Below, piece after piece: positions 15,704 to 25,463 of a DNA stretch of 64,000 nt. How positions within the stretch are numbered: position 1 is the stretch's first letter; every line of letters begins with the position of its first letter. The stretch lies in NCBI RefSeq assembly GCF_007830315.1, contig NZ_VLKJ01000011.1, forward strand, positions 78,989-142,988. The letters are read 5' to 3'. Source of the DNA: Novosphingobium taihuense. GTDB taxonomy: Bacteria; Pseudomonadota; Alphaproteobacteria; Sphingomonadales; Sphingomonadaceae. The notes below the pieces were generated by a model. It ran no database searches, was not told the DNA's origin, and was given only the letters and a program-made list of their open reading frames with translations. The translations under genes were made by a program, and so were the position numbers.

Positions 15704-18118
15704 ATGCAATTTTCCCTGAAGCGCGCAGCGCTCCTCTCGGCCAGCGCGCTCGCCGGTCTTGCCGCCCTTCCCGCCCTCGCGCAGGAAGCCCCCGAAGCCG
15801 ACGCTGCTGCCGCCGAAGCCGGTGAAGCGCCCGGCACCGAGATCATCGTCACCGCCACGCGCCGCGCCGTCTCGCTGCAGAACGCGCCGATCAACATCTC
15901 CGCCGTCACTGCCGAGAACCTCAAGGATCAGCGCGTCGATGACGTGCGCTCGCTCGCAGCGTTCACGCCGGGCGTCACCATTCAGGATACCGGCCCGCGC
16001 TCGACCGGCTCGATCGTCATGCGCGGCCTTTCGGCCAGTGACTCCAGCACCTTTGGCGCCAATGGCGACAACACGCTGGCCACCTACCTCGGCGAAATCC
16101 CGCTCTATCAGGACTTCAAGTTCATCGACATGAACCGTGTCGAAGTCCAGTTGGGCCCGCAAGGCACGCTCTACGGCCTCGGCACGCTTGCCGGTGCAAT
16201 CCGCTACATCCCGAACCGTCCCGATCCGGACCGCTGGGAAGGCACCTTCCATGCCCGCGTCTATGACGTTGCCCATGCCAAGGATCCTGGCTTCGTCGTC
16301 GATGGCGTGATCAATGTGCCGATCATCCCCGGCAAGGTCGCATTCCGCTCGGCCACGGGCTATTTCAACGATCCGGGCTTCATCGATTACAATTACCTGC
16401 TGAAGACTCCGGGCGTTTCCAACCCGCAGCCCAACCGCCCCGGCACCTTCTTCGGCTCGATCGGTACTCCGCAGCAGATCGCAGACAACTTTTACTCCTA
16501 TGCCGACGCCAACTTCGAGCACACCTTCACCAGCCGCAACCAGCTAGGCCTATATCCGTTCGACGGCCTGAAGGTCACGCTGAGCTACGTTCGTCAGCAG
16601 ACAGACACCAACGGTCGTCAAGCCAACGGCGGCGGCGTATTCGGAACAGGCAAGTACGAAGCGCCATGGCGCTATCTTGAACCGGCAAAGCGCACGTCTG
16701 ACCTCTTCGCGGCCGAAATCGAAGCTGAGCTGGGGGACATTGCCCAGCTCGTCTCGGCCACTGCATTCACGCGCCAGAAATTCAAGAGCTCGGTTGACGT
16801 GACCGACCTGCTGCTTGACCTCGACTACGACTATGAGCTGTTCCCGGCATTTTCGGGCTATACCCGCTCGAACGGCGAGAACGAGCAGTTCAACCAGGAA
16901 ATCCGCCTCGTCTCCACGCACGGCGGCCCCTTCAGCTGGGTTCTCGGCGGGTTCTATAACCGCCTCAAGACCAATTCGGACTATCGTGAGATCGTTCCGG
17001 GCTTCCCGGCATGGGCAGGTATCGATCGCCCGGACGAAGTCGAGTATGCATCCTACGTTCGCACTGACACCAAGGAAAAGGCGGTGTTCGGCGAACTGAC
17101 TTTCCAGCCGTTCGATGCCCTGACGCTGACGGCCGGTGGTCGCTACTTCAAGTACGATGCCTACGTCATCGGTGGTCAGGCATTGCCGCTGTTCCAGACC
17201 TTCCCCAACATCAACTACCGATCACAGCCAGGCAACACGGGCAAGGACGGCACCGTCTGGAAGTTCAACGGCTCGTACAAGTTCTCGCCCGACCTCATGG
17301 TCTATGCGACCTACAGCAAGGGCTACCGCATCGGCGGCGTGAACCGCGTCGCGCCATGCCAGCTTCCGCTTGATCCCAAAAAGCAAAACCTCTGCGCCCT
17401 GCCCAACGAGCGTTCGTTCCAGCCTGACAGCACCAAGAACAAGGAAATCGGCATCCGCGCCAGCCTGTTCGGTGGCAAGCTGCGCACCACGCTGGCCGTC
17501 TTCCACATCGACTGGGATGGCATCCAGCTTGATGGCCAGACAGAGAACGGCGCGATCGGCATCACCGTCAACGGCGGCAAAGCAGTATCGAAGGGGGTCG
17601 AGTTCTCGTTCAACGCGCGGCCATTCGACGGCTTCAGCGTGCAGGGTAACTGGTCCTACACCGATGCGCACCTGACAGAGGCTGTCCCTGGCCTCCTCCA
17701 GATCAACAATCCGTTCGGTGAAAACAAGATCGATGGTCGCCCCGGCGATCGCCTTCCGGGCTCGACCAAAGTCTCGGGCTCATTGGGCTTCAACTACGAG
17801 TTCCCGGTGGGTGAAGACAAGATGACGCTGAGCTGGACTTCCAGCTTCACCGGCAACATCTTCACCCGCGTCGGCGCACGTGCCGGCGGCGAGATCCTGC
17901 CGTCCTACACCACGCACAGGGCATCGATCGCCTACAGCGTTGATGAAACGCTCGAATTCCGGGTCTATGCCGACAACATCTTCGACAAGTACGCCGTGGT
18001 CTCGGTCTCGAACGACCTGACCCGCCGCATCGTCAACGATGGCGTTGTTTCGCGCTATTACGCCAACTCGGTGCTCAGCCCGCGCAAGGTCGGCATCGAA
18101 ATGACCAAGAACTTCTGA
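15704..18118 (+). CDS. TonB-dependent outer-membrane receptor
   Basis: From ATG 15704 (GAGGG site) the 804-residue protein has a signal peptide (QFSLKRAALLSASALAGLAALPALAQ) and a TonB-box/plug start (TEIIVTATRRAVSLQNAPINISA). The plug motifs VEVQLGPQGTLYG and GTLAGAIRYIPNRP and a 22-strand barrel follow, ending in the outer-membrane Phe (EMTKNF). Such sphingomonad receptors import bulky organic substrates by energy from TonB-ExbBD. It faces a TPR-sulfotransferase across two hairpins and is divergent from the transporter-kinase gene. The ligand is unknown. Confidence 0.9.
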   Translation: MQFSLKRAALLSASALAGLAALPALAQEAPEADAAAAEAGEAPGTEIIVTATRRAVSLQNAPINISAVTAENLKDQRVDDVRSLAAFTPGVTIQDTGPRSTGSIVMRGLSASDSSTFGANGDNTLATYLGEIPLYQDFKFIDMNRVEVQLGPQGTLYGLGTLAGAIRYIPNRPDPDRWEGTFHARVYDVAHAKDPGFVVDGVINVPIIPGKVAFRSATGYFNDPGFIDYNYLLKTPGVSNPQPNRPGTFFGSIGTPQQIADNFYSYADANFEHTFTSRNQLGLYPFDGLKVTLSYVRQQTDTNGRQANGGGVFGTGKYEAPWRYLEPAKRTSDLFAAEIEAELGDIAQLVSATAFTRQKFKSSVDVTDLLLDLDYDYELFPAFSGYTRSNGENEQFNQEIRLVSTHGGPFSWVLGGFYNRLKTNSDYREIVPGFPAWAGIDRPDEVEYASYVRTDTKEKAVFGELTFQPFDALTLTAGGRYFKYDAYVIGGQALPLFQTFPNINYRSQPGNTGKDGTVWKFNGSYKFSPDLMVYATYSKGYRIGGVNRVAPCQLPLDPKKQNLCALPNERSFQPDSTKNKEIGIRASLFGGKLRTTLAVFHIDWDGIQLDGQTENGAIGITVNGGKAVSKGVEFSFNARPFDGFSVQGNWSYTDAHLTEAVPGLLQINNPFGENKIDGRPGDRLPGSTKVSGSLGFNYEFPVGEDKMTLSWTSSFTGNIFTRVGARAGGEILPSYTTHRASIAYSVDETLEFRVYADNIFDKYAVVSVSNDLTRRIVNDGVVSRYYANSVLSPRKVGIEMTKNF

Positions 18119-18125
18119 CGTTTGC

Positions 18126-18150
18126 GCCGGCCTGCTCCACGCAGGCCGGC
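18126..18150. terminator. hairpin after TonB receptor
   Basis: GCCGGCCTGC (18126-18135) and GCAGGCCGGC (18141-18150) form a perfect 10-bp stem with loop TCCAC, starting 8 bases after the receptor stop. It has no U-tract, and a second hairpin with one follows at once. Confidence 0.6.
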
Positions 18151-18171
18151 ACCCGACTTCCTGCGAAGACT

Positions 18172-18210
18172 GGGCCGCCGATCGCAAGACCGGCGGCCCT
18201 CTTTTCATTT
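18172..18210 (+). terminator. Rho-independent terminator
   Basis: GGGCCGCCG (18172-18180) pairs with CGGCGGCCC (18191-18199), followed by TCTTTTCATTT. This is a standard intrinsic terminator for the receptor gene and sits between two convergent genes. Confidence 0.8.
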
Positions 18211-18224
18211 GTAGTCAGGAAAGA

Positions 18225-19787
18225 TCAGTCGAGCGGAATGCCGTTGGCGGTGAAGAATTTCGTCACCTCGCCAAGGTGCTGCTCGTATTGCCGCCAGCGC
18301 CCGACAGAGCGGGCATTGATCGGCTCACGCACCTGCTGCGCGCTGGGCGTCGCCACCGCTGCGGCGTTTTCGTGGAAGGCAAGGCACGCCGGGTCCCATT
18401 CAAGGCCGCAACTGGCAAGCATGCGGCGCGTCTCGACTTCCTGGTCGGCGACCAGCCACTCGTAGGTAACCTCATGGATTCGCCCGGGAAACCGCTGTCG
18501 CCAGAACGCCATGAGGCGCTGGAACAGCAACACGTAGCGCGCCGTGTCCATCAGATCGTATGACCAGCGGTAGTACGGCGATCCGGTAGCGAAGAGGTGC
18601 TTGTAATTGCTCCACACGCTGTCCATCGCGCCGCGCCGCAGGCAGACGACGCTGGCGTGCGGAAACGCCTGAAGTATCCATCCTATATACAGGAAGTTCA
18701 GCGGAAACTTGTCGGTGAACCGCCCTTCCCGCGCTCCGGCGTTCTGCCGCGCCCGGGCAAGGTAGAGTTCTCCCAATTTCTGCGCCGAAACTCCGCCCAA
18801 GGCCTCCACCGTCGGCACATCGAGCACCAGTCGCGACGAGGACCCTGCCAGCTGCTTGACCGCCAACGGCATCGCCTGAAGTTCCCCCGCAGACGTGATC
18901 TGCGGATGCGACGACAGGATGCGGTCGACCAGAGTGGTGCCGGTGCGCGGCAGTCCCACGACGAAGATCGGGGCGTCCTCGATCCGGCTGTCGGAAAGGA
19001 GCGGAAGGTCGCGCGCGAAGGTTCGGCGGATTCCCTCGAATACTGCTTCGTCGCTCTCGAACCGGTAGCCGAAGTTGGCCCTGAGTTTCGCGCTGGCGAG
19101 CGAGAGTTGCCCGAATGCCTCCGAGAGTTGCCCCTTTGCCTCGGAGAGTTGGACAATTGCATAGCGCAGCCTGACTTCTTCGATCGGGTCAGTAACTTGT
19201 GCCAGAACCCCTTGAATTCGCTCAACTTCCCCAACCATCGGCTTGCGCCTCAGGCCTGCTAGGCCAAGGTGCGCGCGGCCATGGGCGGGTTCGATGGCAA
19301 GGATCGCCTCATAGGCTGCAGCTGCCTCGTCCACACGCCCGAAGAAGCCCAGGGTGCTCGCAAGATTGAACAGGAATTCAACACTTTGCGGCTCCCCGAC
19401 CACCGCCTTTTCGAACAACGGCAAAGCCTCGTCATGCGCCCCCAACCGCGCAAAGACACACCCGATCGTATCCAGCACCAACGGGTCCCCACTACCCGCC
19501 AAAACAGCCTTCCGCGCGGCCTCCAACGCCTCCGCCTCACGCCGGGCAAGCAGCAGGATGCGGGCTTGCTGGGCGAGGTATTCGGCGTTTTGAGGAGCAG
19601 ATCTTACAACTGCGCCAATGGCTTGCATCGCATCGCCAACGCGCCCGCTCTCGGCGAGGGCAACCGCCGCCACGAACCCTGCCTCGACATCCCGCGGATC
19701 GCGCGACAGCGCTTTGCCGGCCTCGGTGAGAGCATCGGAAATCCTGCCGGAAGCAAGAAGTTCGCGAAGGATGCTGCCGGTCGCCAT
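18225..19787 (-). CDS. TPR-repeat sulfotransferase family protein
   Basis: The 520-residue protein has an N-terminal half of about five tetratricopeptide repeats (residues 1-180) and a C-terminal sulfotransferase domain. The PAPS 5'-phosphosulfate loop is GLPRTGTTLVDRIL (residues 278-291), with a later 3'-phosphate segment near RRGAMDSVWSNYK. No signal peptide is visible, so it should act in the cytoplasm. Between the halves, QLSEAKGQLSEAFGQLS is encoded by a 21-base tandem repeat. It converges on a TonB receptor; a second TPR-sulfotransferase/TonB receptor pair occurs at 52016-56358. The acceptor substrate is unknown. Confidence 0.85.
   Translation of the reverse strand: MATGSILRELLASGRISDALTEAGKALSRDPRDVEAGFVAAVALAESGRVGDAMQAIGAVVRSAPQNAEYLAQQARILLLARREAEALEAARKAVLAGSGDPLVLDTIGCVFARLGAHDEALPLFEKAVVGEPQSVEFLFNLASTLGFFGRVDEAAAAYEAILAIEPAHGRAHLGLAGLRRKPMVGEVERIQGVLAQVTDPIEEVRLRYAIVQLSEAKGQLSEAFGQLSLASAKLRANFGYRFESDEAVFEGIRRTFARDLPLLSDSRIEDAPIFVVGLPRTGTTLVDRILSSHPQITSAGELQAMPLAVKQLAGSSSRLVLDVPTVEALGGVSAQKLGELYLARARQNAGAREGRFTDKFPLNFLYIGWILQAFPHASVVCLRRGAMDSVWSNYKHLFATGSPYYRWSYDLMDTARYVLLFQRLMAFWRQRFPGRIHEVTYEWLVADQEVETRRMLASCGLEWDPACLAFHENAAAVATPSAQQVREPINARSVGRWRQYEQHLGEVTKFFTANGIPLD
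19102..19157. repeat. 21-bp tandem repeat inside TPR-sulfotransferase gene
   Basis: GAGAGTTGC-type units begin at 19102, 19123 and 19144, a strict 21-base period with the last copy diverging. They encode repeated SEAxGQL heptads in a linker. The period keeps the reading frame, so copy number could vary without loss of function. Confidence 0.7.
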
Positions 19788-19911
19788 GCACCAAGCCTAG
19801 CCGCGCAACTCCCGCCACGCGCTACGCAAATTGACGCAATCGGGAAGGTGCGGCCCGGAACGGGCCACCTGTCCGAACGTTCAGGTGCGGAACCATTCCG
19901 GGAGACCTGCG

Positions 19912-19992
19912 ATGCCTGCAAAATCGGCCGCCCAGCACAAAGCCGGCGGTGCCGCGCGATCGGCCCCGCCCGCACTCGTGCCAAAGGATTGA
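19912..19992 (+). CDS. very short MPAKS-type protein (DUF3008-like, possibly truncated)
   Basis: ATG 19912, preceded by GGGAGA, opens a 26-residue frame that begins MPAKSAAQHKAGGAARSA and ends PKD before TGA 19990. The N-terminus matches the small DUF3008 family (MPAKSxAQxKAAGxA...), whose members are usually about twice as long, so this may be a shortened copy. It ends 3 bases before the proposed start of the iron-permease-like gene, which suggests cotranscription. No function is known for the family. Confidence 0.5.
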   Translation: MPAKSAAQHKAGGAARSAPPALVPKD

Positions 19993-19995
19993 GCG

Positions 19996-20406
<411 letters not shown>

Positions 20407-20424
20407 TCTTACCGGAGGGCGCAA

Positions 20425-21801
20425 ATGCAGCGGATCGAAACCGACAGCCTCGGCGAAGTGCGCGTTGACGCGCAGGCCTATTGGGGCGCGCAGACCCAGC
20501 GCAGCATCGAGAACTTTCCGTTCGGCGCGATGGAGCGGATGCCTGTCGGGATCATCCGCGCGCTGGGCGTCATCAAGCAGGCGGCAGCGCGGGTCAACCG
20601 CCGGCACGGGCTGGACGCCGGCTTGTCGGACGTGATCGATCAGGCAGCAGCTGAAGTTGCAGGTGGCAAGCTCGACGACCAGTTTCCGCTGGTGATCTGG
20701 CAGACCGGAAGCGGCACGCAGACGAACATGAACGCCAACGAGGTGATCGCCGGCCGCGCCAACGAAATGCTGACCGGCGAGCGCGGCGGCAAGAGCCCGG
20801 TGCATCCCAACGACCATGTGAACATGGGGCAATCCTCGAACGATACCTTTCCTACCGCGCTCCATGTTGCTGCGGTCGAAGCGCTGAACCGTGAGCTCAT
20901 TCCCGCACTCGACAAGCTGTCGGGTGCGCTTTCCGGTTGTGCGATCGCGTGGAAGGGCGTGGTCAAGATCGGGCGCACGCACCTTCAGGATGCGACACCG
21001 CTAACTCTGGGACAGGAGTTCTCTGGCTACGCACAGCAGTTGCGCAATGTTTACGACCATTTGCGCCACGTGGAGCTGCACCTGCTGTGCCTGGCGCAAG
21101 GCGGCACGGCGGTCGGCACCGGGCTCAATGCACCGGAGGGCTTTGCCGAGGACATGGCCGCGCAGATTGCCGAGTTGACCGGCAGGCCGTTCTCCACCGC
21201 CCCCAACAAGTTCGAAGCGCTGGCATCGAACGATGCGCTGGTACAGCTTTCAGGCACGCTTTCGACGCTGGCCGTGGCGCTTACGAAAATCGCCAACGAC
21301 ATCCGCCTGATGGGCTCCGGGCCGCGATCGGGCCTTGGCGAGCTGGAGCTTCCGGCGAACGAGCCAGGCAGCTCGATCATGCCGGGCAAGGTCAACCCGA
21401 CGCAGGCGGAAATGCTGACGATGGTGGCCGCGCAAGTGATCGGCAATCATCAGGCGGTGACCGTCGGCGGAATGCAGGGGCACCTCGAACTCAACGTGTT
21501 CAAGCCGATGATCGGCGCGGCGGTGCTGCGTTCGATGCACCTGTTGAGCGTGGGCATGGAAAGTTTTGCCAAGCGCTGCGTGGAGGGGATCGAACCAGAC
21601 CGGAAGCGGATTGCCGAACTGGTCGAACGGTCACTGATGCTGGTGACGGCATTGGCACCCGAAATCGGGTACGACAACGCAGCGAAGATCGCCAAACATG
21701 CCCACGAGCACGACCTCAGTTTGCGGCAGGCGGCGCTGGCACTGGGACTGGTGGACGAGGAGACGTTCGACCGCTTGATCCGGCCGGGGGATATGGTCTG
21801 A
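20425..21801 (+). CDS. fumC: class II fumarate hydratase
   Basis: The 458-residue product has the full length and motifs of FumC: WGAQTQRSIENF at the N-terminus, SGTQTNMNANEVI, GQSSNDTFPTALH and the family signature GSSIMPGKVNPTQAE. It interconverts fumarate and L-malate in the TCA cycle in the cytoplasm, without an iron-sulfur cluster. GGAGGG precedes the ATG. Its 3' end faces ligD with 12 bases between. Confidence 0.96.
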   Translation: MQRIETDSLGEVRVDAQAYWGAQTQRSIENFPFGAMERMPVGIIRALGVIKQAAARVNRRHGLDAGLSDVIDQAAAEVAGGKLDDQFPLVIWQTGSGTQTNMNANEVIAGRANEMLTGERGGKSPVHPNDHVNMGQSSNDTFPTALHVAAVEALNRELIPALDKLSGALSGCAIAWKGVVKIGRTHLQDATPLTLGQEFSGYAQQLRNVYDHLRHVELHLLCLAQGGTAVGTGLNAPEGFAEDMAAQIAELTGRPFSTAPNKFEALASNDALVQLSGTLSTLAVALTKIANDIRLMGSGPRSGLGELELPANEPGSSIMPGKVNPTQAEMLTMVAAQVIGNHQAVTVGGMQGHLELNVFKPMIGAAVLRSMHLLSVGMESFAKRCVEGIEPDRKRIAELVERSLMLVTALAPEIGYDNAAKIAKHAHEHDLSLRQAALALGLVDEETFDRLIRPGDMV

Positions 21802-21813
21802 CGAGGAATTCGC

Positions 21814-24336
21814 TTAAACATCCGGCAGTGATTGTTCAGCCATGCCCCAGCCGCGCAGGAGCTTGCTTTCGCTGCGTTTCAGCAAAGCCTCTGCGCCGGC
21901 GATGGTGAAGGCATGAGCGCTTTCGAAATCGTCCAGTTCGCCCCAGTCTATCGGCGTGGCGACAGGGGCATTCTCGCGGGCACGCGCAGAATAGGGCATG
22001 ACGGCGGTGCTGCCGCGCTGGTTTCGCAGCCAGTCGATGAAGATGCGGCCCTTGCGCTTGGCCTTGCTCATCGTGGCGACGTATCGTTCGGGGTCGGACA
22101 GGGCCAAAGCCTTGGCGAAGCGTTCGGCAAAGCTGGCGTGGGCTTCCCATGTGTGGTCGCGGCGGAGCGGCAGGACGACGTGAATGCCCTTGCCGCCCGA
22201 AAGCATGGCAAAGCTGACAAGGCCGAGGTCTGAGAGACGATCGCGGATGTCCTTTGCTGCGCGCTTCACATCGGAAAAATCGAGACCTTCATCGGGATCA
22301 AGGTCGAACACCATTCGGTCGGGCGCTTCGACATCGTCAGCCTTGGCGCACCAGCCGTGGAATTCGATCGTGCCCATCTGCACGCAGGCAAGAATGCCGG
22401 CTTCGCCGGAGACGTGGAGGTAGTCTTCTGAATTACCGTCCTTTTCCTTGATGGGTACATGGTGGACATGCTCGCCGAACGAGCCGCTGTCATGCTTCTG
22501 GAAGAAGCATTGCTTGGCCCTGCCCTGCGGACAGCGGACAAGACTGACCGGACGATTGGCCAGGAACGGCAACATCGCCGGAGCAATCTTGGCGTAGTAG
22601 TCGGCCAGATCGCCCTTTGTCTGCCCACGTTCGGGAAAGATCACGCGGCTGCGATTGCTGATCGTCACGGCTTGCCGGGGCGGTTCGATATGGACAGGGC
22701 GTTCGGGTTTCACGTCCTTGGCCTTCTTGTCCTCGCGCAAACCCACGAAGCTGGCATGACGCACTCTTCCTTCTCCGGTAAATTCCGCAAAAGCCACTTC
22801 GGCGACCAGTGTGGGCTCAAGCCACAAAGCGCCCCGTGCTTCGGTTTTTGGCACTTCAAGAGCGCGCTCTTCGCGACGGAGCGGTTCGAAGCGGGCGGCG
22901 AGATCGTCGAGCAAGTCGGCGTCGAAACCGGTTCCGACCTTGCCCTTGTAGACGAGGTGATCGCCTTCACCCTGTGCGAGGAGCAGCGAGGCGAATGGAC
23001 GGTTCCGGGCGGTCGATTTCGTCATGCCGACAATCACGAATTCCTGGCGCAGGATGCATTTGACCTTGAGCCAGTTCTGCGTGCGCTTGGGGACGTAGGG
23101 CGCGTCGGCGCGCTTGGCGATGATACCCTCCTGCCCGGCGCTGCACATCGCCTGAAACAGCTTTTCGCCACCGCCAATGATGTGATCGGCGACGTGAATT
23201 GGCGGCGACGCAGCGGACAGCAAAGCAGCCAAACGCTGCTTGCGCTCGATATTGGGCAGGGACTTGAGGTCTTCACCCTCAATCTCGAGCACGTCGAAGG
23301 CATGGAACGAGAGCGCGTCGTCCTCACCCTGCTCGCCGTGGCCGCGCCTGAGCACGTTCTGCAGCCGCGAGAAGTCGGGATTGCCGTCGTCGTCTGCGGC
23401 CGTGATCTCGCCGTCTATCAGGCAGGACGGCAGATCAAGCGCGGCCAGATGCCGGACCAGAGGCGCAAACTTCTCGGACCAGTCGAGCCCACTGCGGGTG
23501 TAGACTCGCACCTCCCTGCCTTTGACAGCAATTAGCGCACGGTAGCCGTCGAACTTTATCTCATGGAGCCACTGGCTGCCTTCGGGCACGCCATCGACCA
23601 GCGTGGCGAGTTGAAGCGGCTGGAAGGCGGGCAGCGGCGCGTTGCGCGGCTTGCGCTTGGGCGGCGCCTTAGAGACCTTTGCATTGTGGCTGCTCGCCGC
23701 CTTCATTTCCGCGGCAAAGTCGCTTCCCTTCTTGCCCTTGAGCGAATGGCTGGCGCGCTTGTCGGCGGCAATCTCGGCCATGGTCCGTCCTGTAAGCACG
23801 CTGGTCAGCGCGCGCTCCACCAGCAAGTCACCTTCTGCGGCAAAGGCATCGTCGATCTTGCGCAGGAGCCAGTTGTCGCGCTTCTCGTTGCCGCGCTTCT
23901 TCAACCGGATGAGCAGCCATTCGCCATTCATCCGCTCTCCATCAAGGCGGAAATGGAGATGGCCCTTTTCGAGGTCCCTGGCGCTCTTGCCTTCGACTGG
24001 CGCCCAAGTGCCGCGATCCCAGAGCATGACCGTGCCGCCGCCATATTCGCCTTCCGGGATGGTTCCTTCGAACTCGGCGTAACTCAGCGGGTGGTCCTCG
24101 GTCTGGACGGCGAGGCGCTTGTCATTGGGGTCCGGACTGGGCCCACGAGTTACGGCCCAGCTCTTCATCACGCCATCGACTTCGATACGGAAGTCCCAGT
24201 GCAGCCGGGTCGCGTCGTGCTTCTGGACGATGAACAGGTTGCCGGTCTTGCTCGACTCCAGCTTGCCCGAAGGTTCGGTCGTGCGGGCAAAGTCACGCTT
24301 GGCGTTGTAGGTCTCAAGGGGATTGCGCTTGGTCAT
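21814..24336 (-). CDS. ligD: multifunctional DNA ligase D for non-homologous end joining
   Basis: The 840-residue protein has three domains in the order phosphoesterase, ligase, polymerase. The phosphoesterase part holds RLHWDFRIE (His46, Asp48) and EDHPLSYAEFEG (His82). The ATP-dependent ligase part has its adenylated Lys261 in HEIKFDGYRALIA, and the C-terminal primase/polymerase part has FDLDPDEGLDFSDV metal-binding acids. The domain order matches the Pseudomonas/Agrobacterium LigD type. It repairs double-strand breaks with Ku, whose gene ends 3 bases upstream in the same direction, so they form an operon. Confidence 0.95.
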   Translation of the reverse strand: MTKRNPLETYNAKRDFARTTEPSGKLESSKTGNLFIVQKHDATRLHWDFRIEVDGVMKSWAVTRGPSPDPNDKRLAVQTEDHPLSYAEFEGTIPEGEYGGGTVMLWDRGTWAPVEGKSARDLEKGHLHFRLDGERMNGEWLLIRLKKRGNEKRDNWLLRKIDDAFAAEGDLLVERALTSVLTGRTMAEIAADKRASHSLKGKKGSDFAAEMKAASSHNAKVSKAPPKRKPRNAPLPAFQPLQLATLVDGVPEGSQWLHEIKFDGYRALIAVKGREVRVYTRSGLDWSEKFAPLVRHLAALDLPSCLIDGEITAADDDGNPDFSRLQNVLRRGHGEQGEDDALSFHAFDVLEIEGEDLKSLPNIERKQRLAALLSAASPPIHVADHIIGGGEKLFQAMCSAGQEGIIAKRADAPYVPKRTQNWLKVKCILRQEFVIVGMTKSTARNRPFASLLLAQGEGDHLVYKGKVGTGFDADLLDDLAARFEPLRREERALEVPKTEARGALWLEPTLVAEVAFAEFTGEGRVRHASFVGLREDKKAKDVKPERPVHIEPPRQAVTISNRSRVIFPERGQTKGDLADYYAKIAPAMLPFLANRPVSLVRCPQGRAKQCFFQKHDSGSFGEHVHHVPIKEKDGNSEDYLHVSGEAGILACVQMGTIEFHGWCAKADDVEAPDRMVFDLDPDEGLDFSDVKRAAKDIRDRLSDLGLVSFAMLSGGKGIHVVLPLRRDHTWEAHASFAERFAKALALSDPERYVATMSKAKRKGRIFIDWLRNQRGSTAVMPYSARARENAPVATPIDWGELDDFESAHAFTIAGAEALLKRSESKLLRGWGMAEQSLPDV

Positions 24337-24339
24337 GAA

Positions 24340-25191
24340 TCAGGCTCGCTTGCGGCGTGATGGAGCGGCCTTCTTGCGCGGCGGACTTTCGCCTTCATCC
24401 TTGCCGTTGCCAAGCGATTTCTTGAGCGCGGCCATGAGATCGATGACGTTGCCGCCCTTTGGCGCTTCATCGGCATCGGGATCTTCGACGATCCGCTTGC
24501 CCTTGGCCTTGACCTTCTTTTCGATCAGCGCGTGGAGGGCATCGACGTAGCGGTCGTGGAACTTGTCGGGGGCGAACTTCGCGGTCTTCTTCTTGATCAA
24601 GCTGGCGGCAAGATCGAGAAGTTCGGGATCGGCATCGCGTTCGGGAATGTCCTTGAACCAGCTCTGCGCGCGCTGAACCTCGTCGGCATAGCGCAGCACT
24701 TCCATGATCAGGCCGCGCCCGCAAGGTTTGAGCGAGACGAGCTGTTCCCGCCCGCGCACAGACAACTGCCCGAGGCCTAAAGTGCGTGTCTTGCGCAAGG
24801 CTTCACGCAGAACGATGTAGGCGTCTTCGGCCAGATCGTCTGCCGGCACGACAAAATATGGCTTCTCGTAATAGAGCACATCGATCTCGTCAGCGCCGAC
24901 GAACTGGACGAGTTCGAGCGTCTTGCGGCTCTCGATGCGGACAGATTCGATTTCCTCGTCATCGAGCAGGACGTAGTTGCCGCGCGAGACTTCGTAGCCT
25001 TTGACGATCTCCTCGCGGTCCACCGGTCCGACACCGGCCGCGACCTTCTCATAGCGGATGCGCTTGCCGCTCGGTTCGTGGATCTGGTGGAAGCTGATCG
25101 CCGCGCCGCTGCGCGTGGCCGGATAGACCTCGACCGGGATCGAGACGAGGGCGAGGCGCAATTGTCCCTGCCAGAATGCGCGGGCGGCCAT
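24340..25191 (-). CDS. ku: Ku-type DNA end-binding protein
   Basis: The start at 25191 has AAGGAAG upstream and gives 283 residues beginning MAARAFWQGQLRLALVSIPVEVYPA, a standard bacterial Ku start. The core has ISFHQIHEPSGKRIRYEK and the later FKDIPERDADPELLDLA region. The C-terminal tail is rich in Lys/Arg (PPRKKAAPSRRKRA), as in Ku proteins that use a basic extension for DNA and LigD contact. It forms the ring that binds DNA ends and recruits LigD encoded directly downstream. The 272 bases upstream, towards 25464, contain no further gene. Confidence 0.95.
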   Translation of the reverse strand: MAARAFWQGQLRLALVSIPVEVYPATRSGAAISFHQIHEPSGKRIRYEKVAAGVGPVDREEIVKGYEVSRGNYVLLDDEEIESVRIESRKTLELVQFVGADEIDVLYYEKPYFVVPADDLAEDAYIVLREALRKTRTLGLGQLSVRGREQLVSLKPCGRGLIMEVLRYADEVQRAQSWFKDIPERDADPELLDLAASLIKKKTAKFAPDKFHDRYVDALHALIEKKVKAKGKRIVEDPDADEAPKGGNVIDLMAALKKSLGNGKDEGESPPRKKAAPSRRKRA

Positions 25192-25463
25192 GGGCAGCTT
25201 CCTTCCGAAAGGACTGGCGCGCGCGGAAGGGCGCACCTGCTTCCCCTGCTCTATGCCTCATCACCAGCGAGGTTCCCGGCGCCGACAAAGGCGCGTTCAC
25301 CATTTTCCAACTGCATAAGCATTCAAGCTAAGGGGTTGCACGGAGAAAAAAGCCGAAAAACCGTCCTTTCCTAAGTTGGAGGACGAAAGCGTTAACCAGA
25401 AGCAGGAACCTCGCCTTGGGAGGAGATGCGACATGATGCCCTTATGTTAATGGAGACAGCATC

